64,000 bases of DNA, taken from assembly GCA_003241785.1 (NCBI GenBank), contig QFPW01000008.1, forward strand, positions 98,894 to 162,893. The letters are read 5' to 3'. Both the position numbers and the translations under genes were made by a program. The notes under the pieces are model-generated. The model was not told the DNA's origin, did not search any database, and was given only the letters and a program-made list of their open reading frames with translations. Source of the stretch: Rhodovulum sulfidophilum (GTDB lineage Bacteria > Pseudomonadota > Alphaproteobacteria > Rhodobacterales > Rhodobacteraceae). Below are positions 7,498 through 16,249 of the stretch, one piece after another. How positions within the stretch are numbered: position 1 is the first letter of the stretch; each line of letters opens with the position of its first letter.

Positions 7498-8403
7498 TCA
7501 GGAGGAGGAAGGGAAATCGGCGAGCGCGGCGGGATCGGCGAGCGGGGTCGCGCCCCGCGGCGCGTCCTCCCCCGCGATGGCGAAGGGCGCGCCGAGCTCG
7601 GCGGCGAGCCAGGCGGCGAGCGCCGCGGGATCGCTCGCGTCCGCCGCCGGGCGCACCCGCGCGTCGAGCACCATCTTGACCGGCGCCCAGATCGTCGGCC
7701 GTCCGCGACGGGTCGCCCAGTCGAGCTCGGTCCGGGTGCCGATCACCTCGAAGCGCGGATCGCGCTCGGCGAGCATCCAGGCGGCGCGCTCGATCGCGAG
7801 CAGGCCGACCCGGAGCCCGGCGTCGCTCGCCGCGGCGGGCTCGGGGCTCTCCGGCCCGAGGCAGAGCACCGGCGGTCGTTCGCGGCCCGCGCAGGCGTCG
7901 AGCCAGGCCGCCAGCTCGGGCGCCGCGAGCCTGGAGGGCAGGAATAGGACCAGCGGCGGCGCCCCGGGCGCGGCCGACGCCGGCTCGGCGGCGCGTGCGC
8001 GGACGATCTCGACGCCGAGCGCGCCGGTCCCGCGGTCGAGCTTCTCGATCCGGACGAAGGCGCGCGCGGCGCGGCGGTCGGCGAGGCAGCGCGCGGCGAT
8101 CCGCTCGGCGAGGGTCTCGAGCAGGTTCAGCCGCTCGGCGGCGAGCTCGGCCTCGATCGCCTCGGTAATGGTGTCGTAGGAGATGACGAGATCGACGTCG
8201 TCCCCCCGCGCGGCCTCGTGCGGCGCGACCTCCAGCACGACGTTGAAGCGCAGCCGCTGCGTCACGCCGCGCTCGGATCCGAAGGCGCCGATCTCGACCG
8301 CGCGGACGTCGTCGCGCACCGAGATCCGGTCGAGCGGCTGGCCGCCCTCCGCCGCGCCCGCCCGTGCCTCGGGCGCCGCGAAGGCGATCATGGTCTCCTG
8401 CAT
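7498..8403 (-). CDS. folB: Dihydroneopterin aldolase fused to a degenerate amino-acid-kinase-like domain
   Basis: 301 residues from ATG 8403, with GGGAGG seven bases upstream. Residues ~22-135 are FolB (ISVRDDVRAVEIGAFGSERG, SYDTITEAI at 75-83, catalytic-type Lys in IEKLDRG near 121), which converts dihydroneopterin to 6-hydroxymethyl-dihydropterin in folate synthesis. Residues ~149-301 form a second domain. It can be read as an amino-acid-kinase (aspartate/glutamate/uridylate kinase) fold: LVLFLPSRL sits where that family has VVKVGGSL, and SDPAALAAWLAAELGA where it has SDSLAAWLA..LGA. The glycine loops are lost, so kinase activity is unlikely. It is the first gene of folB-gph-folP-glmM. Confidence 0.85.
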   Translation of the reverse strand: MQETMIAFAAPEARAGAAEGGQPLDRISVRDDVRAVEIGAFGSERGVTQRLRFNVVLEVAPHEAARGDDVDLVISYDTITEAIEAELAAERLNLLETLAERIAARCLADRRAARAFVRIEKLDRGTGALGVEIVRARAAEPASAAPGAPPLVLFLPSRLAAPELAAWLDACAGRERPPVLCLGPESPEPAAASDAGLRVGLLAIERAAWMLAERDPRFEVIGTRTELDWATRRGRPTIWAPVKMVLDARVRPAADASDPAALAAWLAAELGAPFAIAGEDAPRGATPLADPAALADFPSSS

Positions 8404-8601
8404 GCCGCCCCTCCCGGTCCGCGCCCGGCACGGCCGCCGGGCCTCCGTGTTAGCTCCCGGCGCGCGGGGTGGGAAGCGCGAATGCGGGAGGTTGCGCCCC
8501 ACGGCGACGGCTGGCTAACCTTCGCGAGATATCCTGCGCGCGACGGACCGCGACGGGAGGCGCCCCGCCGGGAGCGTCGGGCGGATCAGGCGGAGGTTCG
8601 G

Positions 8602-9216
8602 ATGGGATGGGGACGCGGGCTCGGAGCGGCGCTCTGGCTTCTGGCGGGATCGGCGGCGTCGAGCGAACCCGCGCCCGCGCGCCTGCTCGCGCCGGTGAGC
8701 GCGGCGGCGCCCGATCCCCGGCTCTTCGCCGAGGCGATCCTGCTCGCCTCCAATGACGCGCGCGCCCGCGCGGGGCTGCCGCCGCTCGCCTATGACCCGG
8801 CGCTCGGCCAGGCGGCGGCCGCGCACGCGGCGAACATGGCGCGCCTGCGCATGCATGGCCATACGCTGCCCGTGGAGCAAGGCGCGCGCTACCGCGACCG
8901 GCTGGTGATGTGGGGGGTGGTCTATCGAAGGGCGGGCGAGAACATCGCGCGCGGCAAGGCCTATCAGCTGCTCGACCGCCCGATCCGGGCCGGGGCCGAG
9001 GGATGCGCCTTCTTCTATTCCGATACCGGCGCGCCGGTGCCGATCCACAGCTATGCGAGCCTCGCCGCCGAGACGGTCGACCGCTGGCTCGCCTCGCCGC
9101 GGCACCGCGCCGCGCTGCTCTCGCCGCAATTCGGCCGGCTCGGCGCGGGAATCGGCGGCGACCCGGACGCCGCCGGGTGCGGCGACCTCTACATGGCGCA
9201 GACTTTCGCGGATTGA
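8602..9216 (+). CDS. CAP/SCP-domain secreted protein
   Basis: 204-residue protein with a signal peptide (MGWGRGLGAALWLLAGSAASS) and a CAP (SCP/PR-1-like) domain. Visible family features are the substrate-pocket His region AAAAHAANMARLRMHGHT, RAGENIARG, and the wall-region helix DRWLASPRHRAALLSPQF ending GAGIG. ATG 8602 has GGAGG five bases upstream. Bacterial CAP proteins are extracytoplasmic and of mostly unknown biochemical role. It is divergent from folB and convergent with the SleB-type hydrolase, sharing a hairpin terminator. Confidence 0.88.
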   Translation: MGWGRGLGAALWLLAGSAASSEPAPARLLAPVSAAAPDPRLFAEAILLASNDARARAGLPPLAYDPALGQAAAAHAANMARLRMHGHTLPVEQGARYRDRLVMWGVVYRRAGENIARGKAYQLLDRPIRAGAEGCAFFYSDTGAPVPIHSYASLAAETVDRWLASPRHRAALLSPQFGRLGAGIGGDPDAAGCGDLYMAQTFAD

Positions 9217-9252
9217 GGCCCGGACCGAGGCGGCGTCGGCCGGTGCGAGATC

Positions 9253-9286
9253 GTCCCCGCGGCGGCGCCTCACACGCCGCGGGGAC
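9253..9286. terminator. Hairpin between convergent CAP and SleB genes
   Basis: Perfect 12-bp stem GTCCCCGCGGCG/CGCCGCGGGGAC with a 10-nt loop, centred between the two convergent stops (9216 and 9293). No T-run follows on either strand, so it may be a bidirectional but imperfect terminator. Confidence 0.5.
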
Positions 9287-9292
9287 CGCTGC

Positions 9293-10066
9293 TCACCTCG
9301 AAGCGACGCGGACCGGTCCGGACCGGTAGAAGGTGTGGCTGCCGATCTTGGCCGTGCGGGTCATCTTGCCGGCCCAGCTCGGCCGCACGCTGACCGCGTG
9401 GAAATGCGTGGCGCCGCCGGTGACGACCCGTTCGCGCCCGGCGAGCATCAGCGTCGCGAGCTTCTCGGCCCGCTCGCGCGACACCGCGCTGCGCATCACG
9501 TCCGGGTGGCCGTCGCAGGCATAGGAAAACTGGCAGGCCCGGCCCGCGGTGCCGACGCCCTGGTGCGTGACGCCGCAGACGCTCTTGGGATAAGCGGGGC
9601 TGTCGACGCGGTTGAGGATCACCTCGGCGACGCCGATCTGGCCGGACAGCGGCTCGCCGCGGGACTCGAAATAGATCGCCTCGGCGAGGCACTTCCAGTC
9701 CGCGCCGCCGGTCGTGCTCGGAAGCGCGTCGAGCGCGGCGAAATTGAGCGTGCGCTGCTCGGCGGCGCCGACGAGCGCGCTCGCGGCGCCCGGATCGACG
9801 TTGCGCGTGGCGATCGTGACGGGCGGCGCCTTGGTGGCGGCCCCGGCGCGCATCGCCTGGGCGAAGGCCGCGAGCCGGGCCGAGCCGTCGCCGGCGAGGC
9901 GGGCGCGCTCCTGGCCCAGCGCCTGGGCCACGACCGCGGTCGGGACCGGCGCCTCGCTCGCGGGCTCGTTCGCGAGGGCGGGAGACAGCGTGAGGGCGGA
10001 GAGGAGGAAGGTGGAGGCGATCGCGATCAGGCGGGGGCGGAGGGCGGTCTTGGGGTGGCCGTTCAT
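9293..10066 (-). CDS. Secreted cell-wall hydrolase, SleB family
   Basis: 257 residues. A signal peptide (about residues 1-33, ending SPALA) is followed by an Ala-rich linker and, from residue ~120, a SleB-type lytic domain starting WKCLAEAIYFESRGEPLSGQ, where Glu134 is the likely catalytic acid. GVAEVILNRV, GVTHQG and CQFSYACDG follow. The domain cleaves peptidoglycan glycan strands; in non-sporulating alphaproteobacteria it serves wall turnover rather than germination. ATG 10066 has GGAAG six bases upstream. Transcribed toward the CAP gene. Confidence 0.93.
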   Translation of the reverse strand: MNGHPKTALRPRLIAIASTFLLSALTLSPALANEPASEAPVPTAVVAQALGQERARLAGDGSARLAAFAQAMRAGAATKAPPVTIATRNVDPGAASALVGAAEQRTLNFAALDALPSTTGGADWKCLAEAIYFESRGEPLSGQIGVAEVILNRVDSPAYPKSVCGVTHQGVGTAGRACQFSYACDGHPDVMRSAVSRERAEKLATLMLAGRERVVTGGATHFHAVSVRPSWAGKMTRTAKIGSHTFYRSGPVRVASR

Positions 10067-10248
10067 CGGGCTTCCGTCTTTTGGGCCGAGCGTCGAGGCC
10101 CGGTCGGTCACGTGCGCGTTAACTGTTCGATGCGGTCAACTGGCAGACCAACCGACGGGAAGTCCAAGACTTAAATTCGAATAGGCGAAAACCCGCCCAG
10201 CAGCGCTTGCGCGAGTATCGCGGGACTTCAGGCGAAAGAACCGCGGTT

Positions 10249-11187
10249 TCAGATGTTTTTAAGACTCTCGTGAACCGCCGTGCGAGCTGATTCGGTCAGG
10301 GCCGAAACCGCCGAGAACGGGGTCGGGTAGCGATCGATCCGCGGGGCGAGTACCGCCGCCCCGACCGCGCCGAACGATTCGACGAGACGGGACTCCGCCC
10401 AGGCCCGCGCCCGCGCCCGGTGCCGCGCCTCCCCGACCCCGCCCCGGGGCGCGCGCGCCGCGATGAGGTCGAGCGCTTCCTCGACCCCCTCCCCCGTCGC
10501 GGAGGACAGGATCGCGACCGCGGCGGGCTCCCCCTCCTCGGCGGCCAGCGACAGCGCGCCGCGCACGTCCGCCGCCGCGCGGCGCGCCGGCGCGCCCATG
10601 TCGCCCTTGGTGACGAGCACGACGTCGGGCATCTCCATCACGCCCGCCTTCATGAACTGCAGCGCGTCGCCCGAGCCCGGCTGGGCGCAGAAGACGACGA
10701 GATCGGCGCAATCGGCGATCTCGGTCTCGGACTGGCCGACGCCGACCGTCTCGACGATCACCCAGTCGAAGAGCGCGCGCATCAGGATCGCGGCGGGATA
10801 GGTGAGGTCGGCGAGCCCGCCGAGGCGCTTGCGCGCGGCCATCGAGCGCACGAAGACGCCCATGTCCTCGGGATCGGTCTCGATCCGGGTGCGGTCGCCG
10901 AGCAGCGCGCCGCCGGTCTTGCGCGACGAGGGATCGACCGCGATCACGCCGACGCTGAGCCCGCGCGCGCGGAGCCGCGCGATCATCGCGTTGGTCAGCG
11001 TCGACTTGCCCACGCCCGGGGGGCCGGTCAGGCCGAGCACCAGCCCGCCCGGGGCCTCGAAGGCGGCGTCGAGCAGGCCGATGAGCGTGGGATCGGCGGC
11101 GTCGGTCTCGAGCGCGGAGAGGCAGCGCGCGAGCGCCGCCTTGCCGCCCGCGCGGAGGGCGGCGAGGTCGGTCGGAAGGCGGGTCAT
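10249..11187 (-). CDS. meaB: MeaB/ArgK-type G3E GTPase, methylmalonyl-CoA mutase chaperone
   Basis: 312-residue P-loop GTPase that gates B12 loading and protects methylmalonyl-CoA mutase. It shows Walker A GPPGVGKST around residues 55-63, AVDPSSRKTGGALLGDR, VRSMAARKRLGGL, the switch-like VETVGVGQSE and the base-specifying VTKGD. Its ATG overlaps the ppdK-like stop (ATGA), so the two are translationally coupled. No mutase gene is in the window. A role in propionate or ethylmalonyl-CoA metabolism is inferred from the family. Confidence 0.93.
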   Translation of the reverse strand: MTRLPTDLAALRAGGKAALARCLSALETDAADPTLIGLLDAAFEAPGGLVLGLTGPPGVGKSTLTNAMIARLRARGLSVGVIAVDPSSRKTGGALLGDRTRIETDPEDMGVFVRSMAARKRLGGLADLTYPAAILMRALFDWVIVETVGVGQSETEIADCADLVVFCAQPGSGDALQFMKAGVMEMPDVVLVTKGDMGAPARRAAADVRGALSLAAEEGEPAAVAILSSATGEGVEEALDLIAARAPRGGVGEARHRARARAWAESRLVESFGAVGAAVLAPRIDRYPTPFSAVSALTESARTAVHESLKNI

Positions 11188-13811
11188 GCGTCGGCGCCGG
11201 CCTCCGCGTGGACGTCGCCGACCAGGATCGTCGCCTGGGCCGCCGCGAGCCGGGCGATCGGCACCCGGTAGGGCGAGCAGGACACGTAGTCGAACTTGGC
11301 GAGCCGGCAGAACCGGACCGAGGACGGGTCGCCGCCATGCTCGCCGCAGAGGCCGAGCTTGAGGCGCGGATTGTTCGCCCGGCCGCGGCGCGCGGCGATC
11401 AGCATGAGCTCGCCCACCCCCTCGACGTCGAGCGTGTGGAACGGGTCCTCGTGGAACACGCCCTGGTTCACGTAGTCGCGCATGAACCGGCCCGCGTCGT
11501 CGCGGCTGAGGCCATAGGTCATCTGCGTCAGGTCGTTGGTGCCGAAGGAGAGGAAATCGCTCACCTCGGCGAGATCGCCGGCGCGCAGCGCCGCCCGCGG
11601 CGTCTCGACCATGATCCCGAGCGAATAGGTGAGCTTGCTCCCCTGCTCGGCCTGCACCGCGCGGGCGACCGCGTCGATGCGCGCCTTGATGAGCTCGACC
11701 TCGCGATAGGCCGAGACGAGCGGGATCATCACCTCGGGCACCACCGCCTCGTGCGAGTCGCGGTTGACCGCGATCGCCGCCTCGAAGATCGCGCGCGCCT
11801 GGGTCTCGTAGATCTCGGGCATGGTCACGCCGAGCCGCACGCCGCGCTTGCCGAGCATCGGATTGACCTCGGCGAGCTCGGTCGCCCGGGCAACCACCTG
11901 CGACACCGGCAGGCCCATCGCATCGGCGAGATGCGCGATCTCCTCCTCGCCATGCGGCAGGAATTCGTGCAGCGGCGGGTCGAGCAGCCGGATCGTCACC
12001 GGCATGCCGCGCATGATCGAGAAGATCTCCTCGAAATCCGCGCGCTGCATCGGGAGCAGCCGCTCGAGCGCCGCGCGGCGCTCGGCCGGCGTGTCGGCGA
12101 GGATCATCTCGCGCATCACGGTGAGCCGGGCGGGATCGAAGAACATGTGCTCGGTCCGGCAGAGGCCGAGCCCGTCGCATTTGAAATCGCGCGCGACGCG
12201 GCAATCGGCCGGCGTGTCGGCGTTGGCGCGCACGCCGAGGTCGCGCGCGTCGTCGGCCCAGTCGAGCAGTTCCGCGAGCGCGCCGCCGAGATCGGGCGCC
12301 ACCATGCGCGGGGCGCCGGCGAGGACCTGGCCCCGGGTGCCGTCGATGGTGATGAGCGCGCCCTCGTGCAGCACGCGGGAATCGGGCGTGACGAGCCGGC
12401 GGTTCTCGACGTCGAGGCGCAGGTCGCTCGCGCCCACCACGGCGGGAAGGCCGAGCCCGCGGGCGATCACCGCCGCGTGGCTGGTCATGCCGCCCCGGAT
12501 CGTGAGCACGCCCTTCGCCGCGTGCATGCCGCGCACGTCCTCGGGCCCGGTCTCGAGCCGGACGAGGATCGTCTCCTCGCCCTGCGCCGCCGCCTGCAAC
12601 GCCGCCTCGGAGGTGAAGACCATGTAGCCGGTGGCGGCGCCCGGGCTCGCCGGCAGGCCGCCGCCCCAGACGTCGCGCGCGGCGGCGGGGTCGATCTGCG
12701 GATGGAGGTGCTCGACCAGGTTGCGCGGCTCGACCCGGAGCAGTGCCTGGCGCCGAGTGATCGCGCCCCGGTTGGCGAGATCGACCGCGATCCGCACCGA
12801 GGCGCGGGCGTTGCGCTTCGCCGGCAGCGCGTCGACGAGCGCGACGGTGCCGTTCTCGAGCATGAAATCGAGCTGGCAGGCGTCGCCGAGCCCGTCGGCC
12901 GCGCGGGTGGCATAGTCGCGGAGCGCCATCAGCGCGGGCGGGCACAGCTCCTCGAGCGACGGCTGCTCGGCCCCCTCGCGCTTGTCGGCGCGGGTGAGCC
13001 GGCCGACGCGGCGCGAGCCGGGCGGGCTGACCGCGCGCTGCTTCTGCGCGAGAAAGACGCCCTGGCAGGCCGGCGCGCCGGTCCTGCCGTCGACGGTCTG
13101 GACATGGCCCGCGCCGCTGACCCCGGGGCCGATGCCGAGCGCCAGCTCCTGGACGACGAGGCCGAGCCCGCCCTCGGCCGGGGCGCCCTTGGCCTCGCGC
13201 AGGATCCGCGCCGACGGCCGGTCCCAGGCATGCGCCATGGCCCGCGCGACGCCCTCGAGCTGGTCGGAGGCGGTGTCAGGAAAGGGCTCGCCGGTTTCCT
13301 CGGCGTAGTAGGCGAGCATTTCGTCGGTCACCGCGCGCATGCCCCTGGCCTCGCGCGGGGCCGAGCCGAGATGGCGTTGCGCGATGAGCTCGAATTCCTC
13401 GGGATCGACGCCGTGCACGGTGAGCGCGTAGGTCGAGATCAGCCGGGCGTAGAGCTCGCGCGCCGTCACGACGCCGATCCGCGCCTCGAGCGCCGGCAGG
13501 GACGCGGTGGTGATCCCGATGTTGAGCATCGCGTTCGGACCGCCCCAGGAGCGTTCGCGCGGGCTCGGCCTCAGGCAGAGCAGCCGGTCGGGCGCCGAGG
13601 GCGCGGGCAGCTTCGGCATCGGCCCGCCCTCGGCGAGCGCGCGGACGCAATCGGAGGAGAGCGCGGCCCCCGGCGGCACCGGCAGGCCGAGCGCGGTCAG
13701 CCGCGCCAGCACATGCGCGCGCGCCCCGTGCACCTCGACGCGAACCGCCGCCCCGGCGTCGAGACCGACGACGGCGTCAGGGCCGAGTTGTATGATCTCC
13801 TGCGGTTTCAT
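11184..13811 (-). CDS. ppdK: Pyruvate phosphate dikinase-like protein with degenerate ATP-binding domain
   Basis: 875 residues from ATG 13811. The swivelling phosphohistidine domain is intact (GGMTSHAAVIARG, His445), as is the C-terminal PEP/pyruvate barrel (SFGTNDLTQMTYGLSRDD; LGLCGEHGGDP with Cys822). The N-terminal ATP-grasp half aligns in outline (ALGLPVPPGA; NAMLNIGIT) but lacks the usual GGKGAN lysine loop, RSGA.SMPGMMDT, and the D/E/Q set of DIEF..LQTR, here QLDF..VDALP. PPDK interconverts pyruvate and PEP; this member may not use ATP in the standard way. It is 177 bases downstream of glyS and overlaps meaB. Confidence 0.85.
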   Translation of the reverse strand: MKPQEIIQLGPDAVVGLDAGAAVRVEVHGARAHVLARLTALGLPVPPGAALSSDCVRALAEGGPMPKLPAPSAPDRLLCLRPSPRERSWGGPNAMLNIGITTASLPALEARIGVVTARELYARLISTYALTVHGVDPEEFELIAQRHLGSAPREARGMRAVTDEMLAYYAEETGEPFPDTASDQLEGVARAMAHAWDRPSARILREAKGAPAEGGLGLVVQELALGIGPGVSGAGHVQTVDGRTGAPACQGVFLAQKQRAVSPPGSRRVGRLTRADKREGAEQPSLEELCPPALMALRDYATRAADGLGDACQLDFMLENGTVALVDALPAKRNARASVRIAVDLANRGAITRRQALLRVEPRNLVEHLHPQIDPAAARDVWGGGLPASPGAATGYMVFTSEAALQAAAQGEETILVRLETGPEDVRGMHAAKGVLTIRGGMTSHAAVIARGLGLPAVVGASDLRLDVENRRLVTPDSRVLHEGALITIDGTRGQVLAGAPRMVAPDLGGALAELLDWADDARDLGVRANADTPADCRVARDFKCDGLGLCRTEHMFFDPARLTVMREMILADTPAERRAALERLLPMQRADFEEIFSIMRGMPVTIRLLDPPLHEFLPHGEEEIAHLADAMGLPVSQVVARATELAEVNPMLGKRGVRLGVTMPEIYETQARAIFEAAIAVNRDSHEAVVPEVMIPLVSAYREVELIKARIDAVARAVQAEQGSKLTYSLGIMVETPRAALRAGDLAEVSDFLSFGTNDLTQMTYGLSRDDAGRFMRDYVNQGVFHEDPFHTLDVEGVGELMLIAARRGRANNPRLKLGLCGEHGGDPSSVRFCRLAKFDYVSCSPYRVPIARLAAAQATILVGDVHAEAGADA

Positions 13812-13868
13812 TGCAGCGCAGCATAGCCCGCTTTCCGGAACCGGCAAAGTGAAACATAAGTGCCATGA

Positions 13869-13893
13869 AACCGCCATCCTTGGAATGGCGGTT
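13869..13893 (-). terminator. Hairpin between glyS and the ppdK-like gene
   Basis: Perfect 9-bp stem AACCGCCAT/ATGGCGGTT with a 7-nt loop, about 95 bases past the glyS stop. No T-run follows on the minus strand, so termination is uncertain. It could equally be a leader structure of the ppdK-like mRNA. Confidence 0.4.
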
Positions 13894-13988
13894 CCGAACT
13901 AAATCCCTCAAGCTCCTGAAATGGCGTCCCTTCGGTCGCCGGGGCCCCTTATATCGCCATGCGAGCACGACCGCGACCTTGGTCGCGA

Positions 13989-16241
13989 TCAGCCCTCGAT
14001 TGCCGAAAAAATCGCCACCTGATTCATCACCGCCCGGATACGGTTCAGCAGGCAGAGCCGGTTGCGCCGGATGATCGCGGAGGGCGCGTTGACCACGGTC
14101 GTGTCGAAAAAGGCGTCGATCGGCGCGCGCAGCCCAGACAGGGCCGTCATCGCCGCGCCGAAATCCTCGCGCGCCAGCGCCGGCGCGATCGCCGCCTCCG
14201 CCGCGTCGAGCGCGTCGAAGAGCGCGCCCTCCTCCGGCGTCTCGGCGAGCTTCGGCTCGGGCGGCAGCGAATATTCGACGCCGTCCCTCTTCTCCTCCGC
14301 CTCGAGAATGTTCACCGCGCGCTTGTAGCCCTGGAGCAGGTTCGCGGCGTCGCGGGCCTCGAGGAAGTCGTTGAGCGCGCGAACTCGCGCGACCAGCAGC
14401 GTCAGGTCATCCTGGCCTCCGAGCTGGAAGGCCGCGTCGATGGCATCGTGACGGATGCCCTGGTCGCGGAGGTAGACCTTGAGGCGGTCGGCGAAGAACG
14501 CGAGGAGATCGACGACATTCGCCTGTTCGAACGGATCGTAATGCAATGTCAGACGCCGCTCCGCCCTCTTTTCAACCGGCACGGCATCGTACATCGCCCG
14601 CATCTCGACATATTTTCCCGATGCGATAAGCGATTGTCCTTCATGGATGGACGCGATTAGATCGCTCTCCATTCGCGAACCATGATCGGCGATCAGCCGG
14701 CCGATGTTCAGGCGAAGTGCGTTCTCGAGCACCAGGCGGATAACTCCCAGCGCCGCCCTTCTCAGCGCGAAGGGATCCTTGCTCCCCGTCGGCTTCTCGT
14801 CGATCGCCCAGAAGCCGGTCAGCGTGTCGAGCTTGTCGGCGAGGGCCACCGCCACGGGCACAGGCTCCGAGGGCACGAAATCCGAGGGGCCGAGCGGCGA
14901 ATAGTGCTGCTCGGCGGCCAGCGCCACGGCGCCATCCTCGCCGGCCTTCTCGGCGTAGTACTTGCCCATGACGCCCTGGAGCTCGGGGAATTCATAGACC
15001 ATCTGGCTCGCGAGATCGGCCTTGGCGAGCTTCGCCGCGCGCTCGGCGAGCTCCGGATCGGCGCCGACCAGCGGTGCTAACTCGCGGGCGAGCGCGGCGA
15101 TCCGGGCGATCCGGGCGCCCTGGGTGCCGAGCTTGTTGTGGAAGGTCACGGTGTCGAGCTTGGCCGCCATCTCCCCGAGCGGCGTGCGAAGGTCGTTCTC
15201 CCAGAAGAAGACCGCGTCCGACAGCCGGGCGGCGAGCACCTTGGCGTTGCCCGCCAGCACCGCCGCGCCGCCGTCCGCCGTCTCGCGGTTGGCGACGACG
15301 ACATAGCCGGTGACGCGCCCCGTTCCGGGATCGCGCACCGAGAGGAATTTCTGGTGCTCCTTCATCGAGGTCGAAAGCACCTCGGGCGGCAGGTGCAGGA
15401 AGCGCTCCTCGATCCGGCCCATCAGCACCACCGGCCATTCGACGAGGCCCGCGATCTCGGCGAGCAGGCCCTTGTCCTCGATCACCTCGAGCCCCTGGGC
15501 GAAGGCGAGCTGGGTGGCGTCGTGCCAGATCTTCTCGGCGCGGTCCTGCGCGTCGAGGATCACGAAGCCGCGGGAGAGCTTCGCCTCGTAATCCTCGAAG
15601 GAGGAAACCGCGAAGGCGTCGGGCGCCATGAAGCGGTGGCCGCGGCTCAGGTTTCCGGCGGGGATTCCGTCGATCTCGAACGGCACCACCTCGGCGCCGG
15701 CCTCGGTCGTCAGCACGCAGAGGATCGAGCGCAGCGGCCGGACCCAGCGCAGCGTGCCGGCGCCCCAGCGCATCGACTTCGGCCAGGGGAAGGCGCGGAT
15801 CACCGCCTCGACCGTCTCGGCGACGATCTCGGCCGCCTCGCGGCCCGGACGCTCGATGAGGGCGAAGAACACCTCGGCCTTCTTCTCGGCCCGCAGCTCG
15901 ACGCGCACGCCCGGGATCGCGATCGCCTCGACCGGACCGGCCGCCATCGCCGCCGCCTCGGCCTCGGGGGCGCCGATGGCGCGCAGGAAGCCCTCGCGCG
16001 CCTTCGCGGGCGCGTCGGCGCGCGGGCCCTTGCGCTCCTCGCGGCGCAGGGCCGAGCGCTCAGCCAGCCCCTCGATCGCGAGCGTGAGCCGCCGGGGCGT
16101 CGCGAAAGCCGCCGCGTGGCCGTAGGTCAGGCCGCGCTCGACGAGCCCGTCGGTGACGAGCCTGCGCAGGTCCTCCGCGGCCTTGCCCTGCATGCGCGCC
16201 GGGATTTCCTCGGAGAAGAGTTCGAGCAGAAGATCGGGCAT
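13989..16241 (-). CDS. glyS: Glycyl-tRNA synthetase beta subunit
   Basis: 750-residue beta subunit of the heterotetrameric class II glycyl-tRNA synthetase; it binds tRNA-Gly and works with GlyQ. The start MPDLLLELFSEEIPARMQ is diagnostic, and MKEHQKFLSV and FAVALADKLDTL-like segments (VALADKLDTLTGFWAI) follow, with an anticodon-binding helical C-terminus. A stretch of about 60 residues encoded near 14520-14700 (MESDLIASIHEGQSLIASGK...) is clearly less GC-rich than the rest. The gene is 8 bases after gltS in the gly operon. Confidence 0.96.
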   Translation of the reverse strand: MPDLLLELFSEEIPARMQGKAAEDLRRLVTDGLVERGLTYGHAAAFATPRRLTLAIEGLAERSALRREERKGPRADAPAKAREGFLRAIGAPEAEAAAMAAGPVEAIAIPGVRVELRAEKKAEVFFALIERPGREAAEIVAETVEAVIRAFPWPKSMRWGAGTLRWVRPLRSILCVLTTEAGAEVVPFEIDGIPAGNLSRGHRFMAPDAFAVSSFEDYEAKLSRGFVILDAQDRAEKIWHDATQLAFAQGLEVIEDKGLLAEIAGLVEWPVVLMGRIEERFLHLPPEVLSTSMKEHQKFLSVRDPGTGRVTGYVVVANRETADGGAAVLAGNAKVLAARLSDAVFFWENDLRTPLGEMAAKLDTVTFHNKLGTQGARIARIAALARELAPLVGADPELAERAAKLAKADLASQMVYEFPELQGVMGKYYAEKAGEDGAVALAAEQHYSPLGPSDFVPSEPVPVAVALADKLDTLTGFWAIDEKPTGSKDPFALRRAALGVIRLVLENALRLNIGRLIADHGSRMESDLIASIHEGQSLIASGKYVEMRAMYDAVPVEKRAERRLTLHYDPFEQANVVDLLAFFADRLKVYLRDQGIRHDAIDAAFQLGGQDDLTLLVARVRALNDFLEARDAANLLQGYKRAVNILEAEEKRDGVEYSLPPEPKLAETPEEGALFDALDAAEAAIAPALAREDFGAAMTALSGLRAPIDAFFDTTVVNAPSAIIRRNRLCLLNRIRAVMNQVAIFSAIEG

Positions 16242-16249
16242 GGCGGGGC

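Noticed and set aside
11208..13826. 872-codon plus-strand open frame
   Set aside because: Antisense to the ppdK-like gene, whose His and Cys catalytic motifs are unmistakable. The frame has shadow composition (Arg/Asp/Glu/His-rich) and no motifs.
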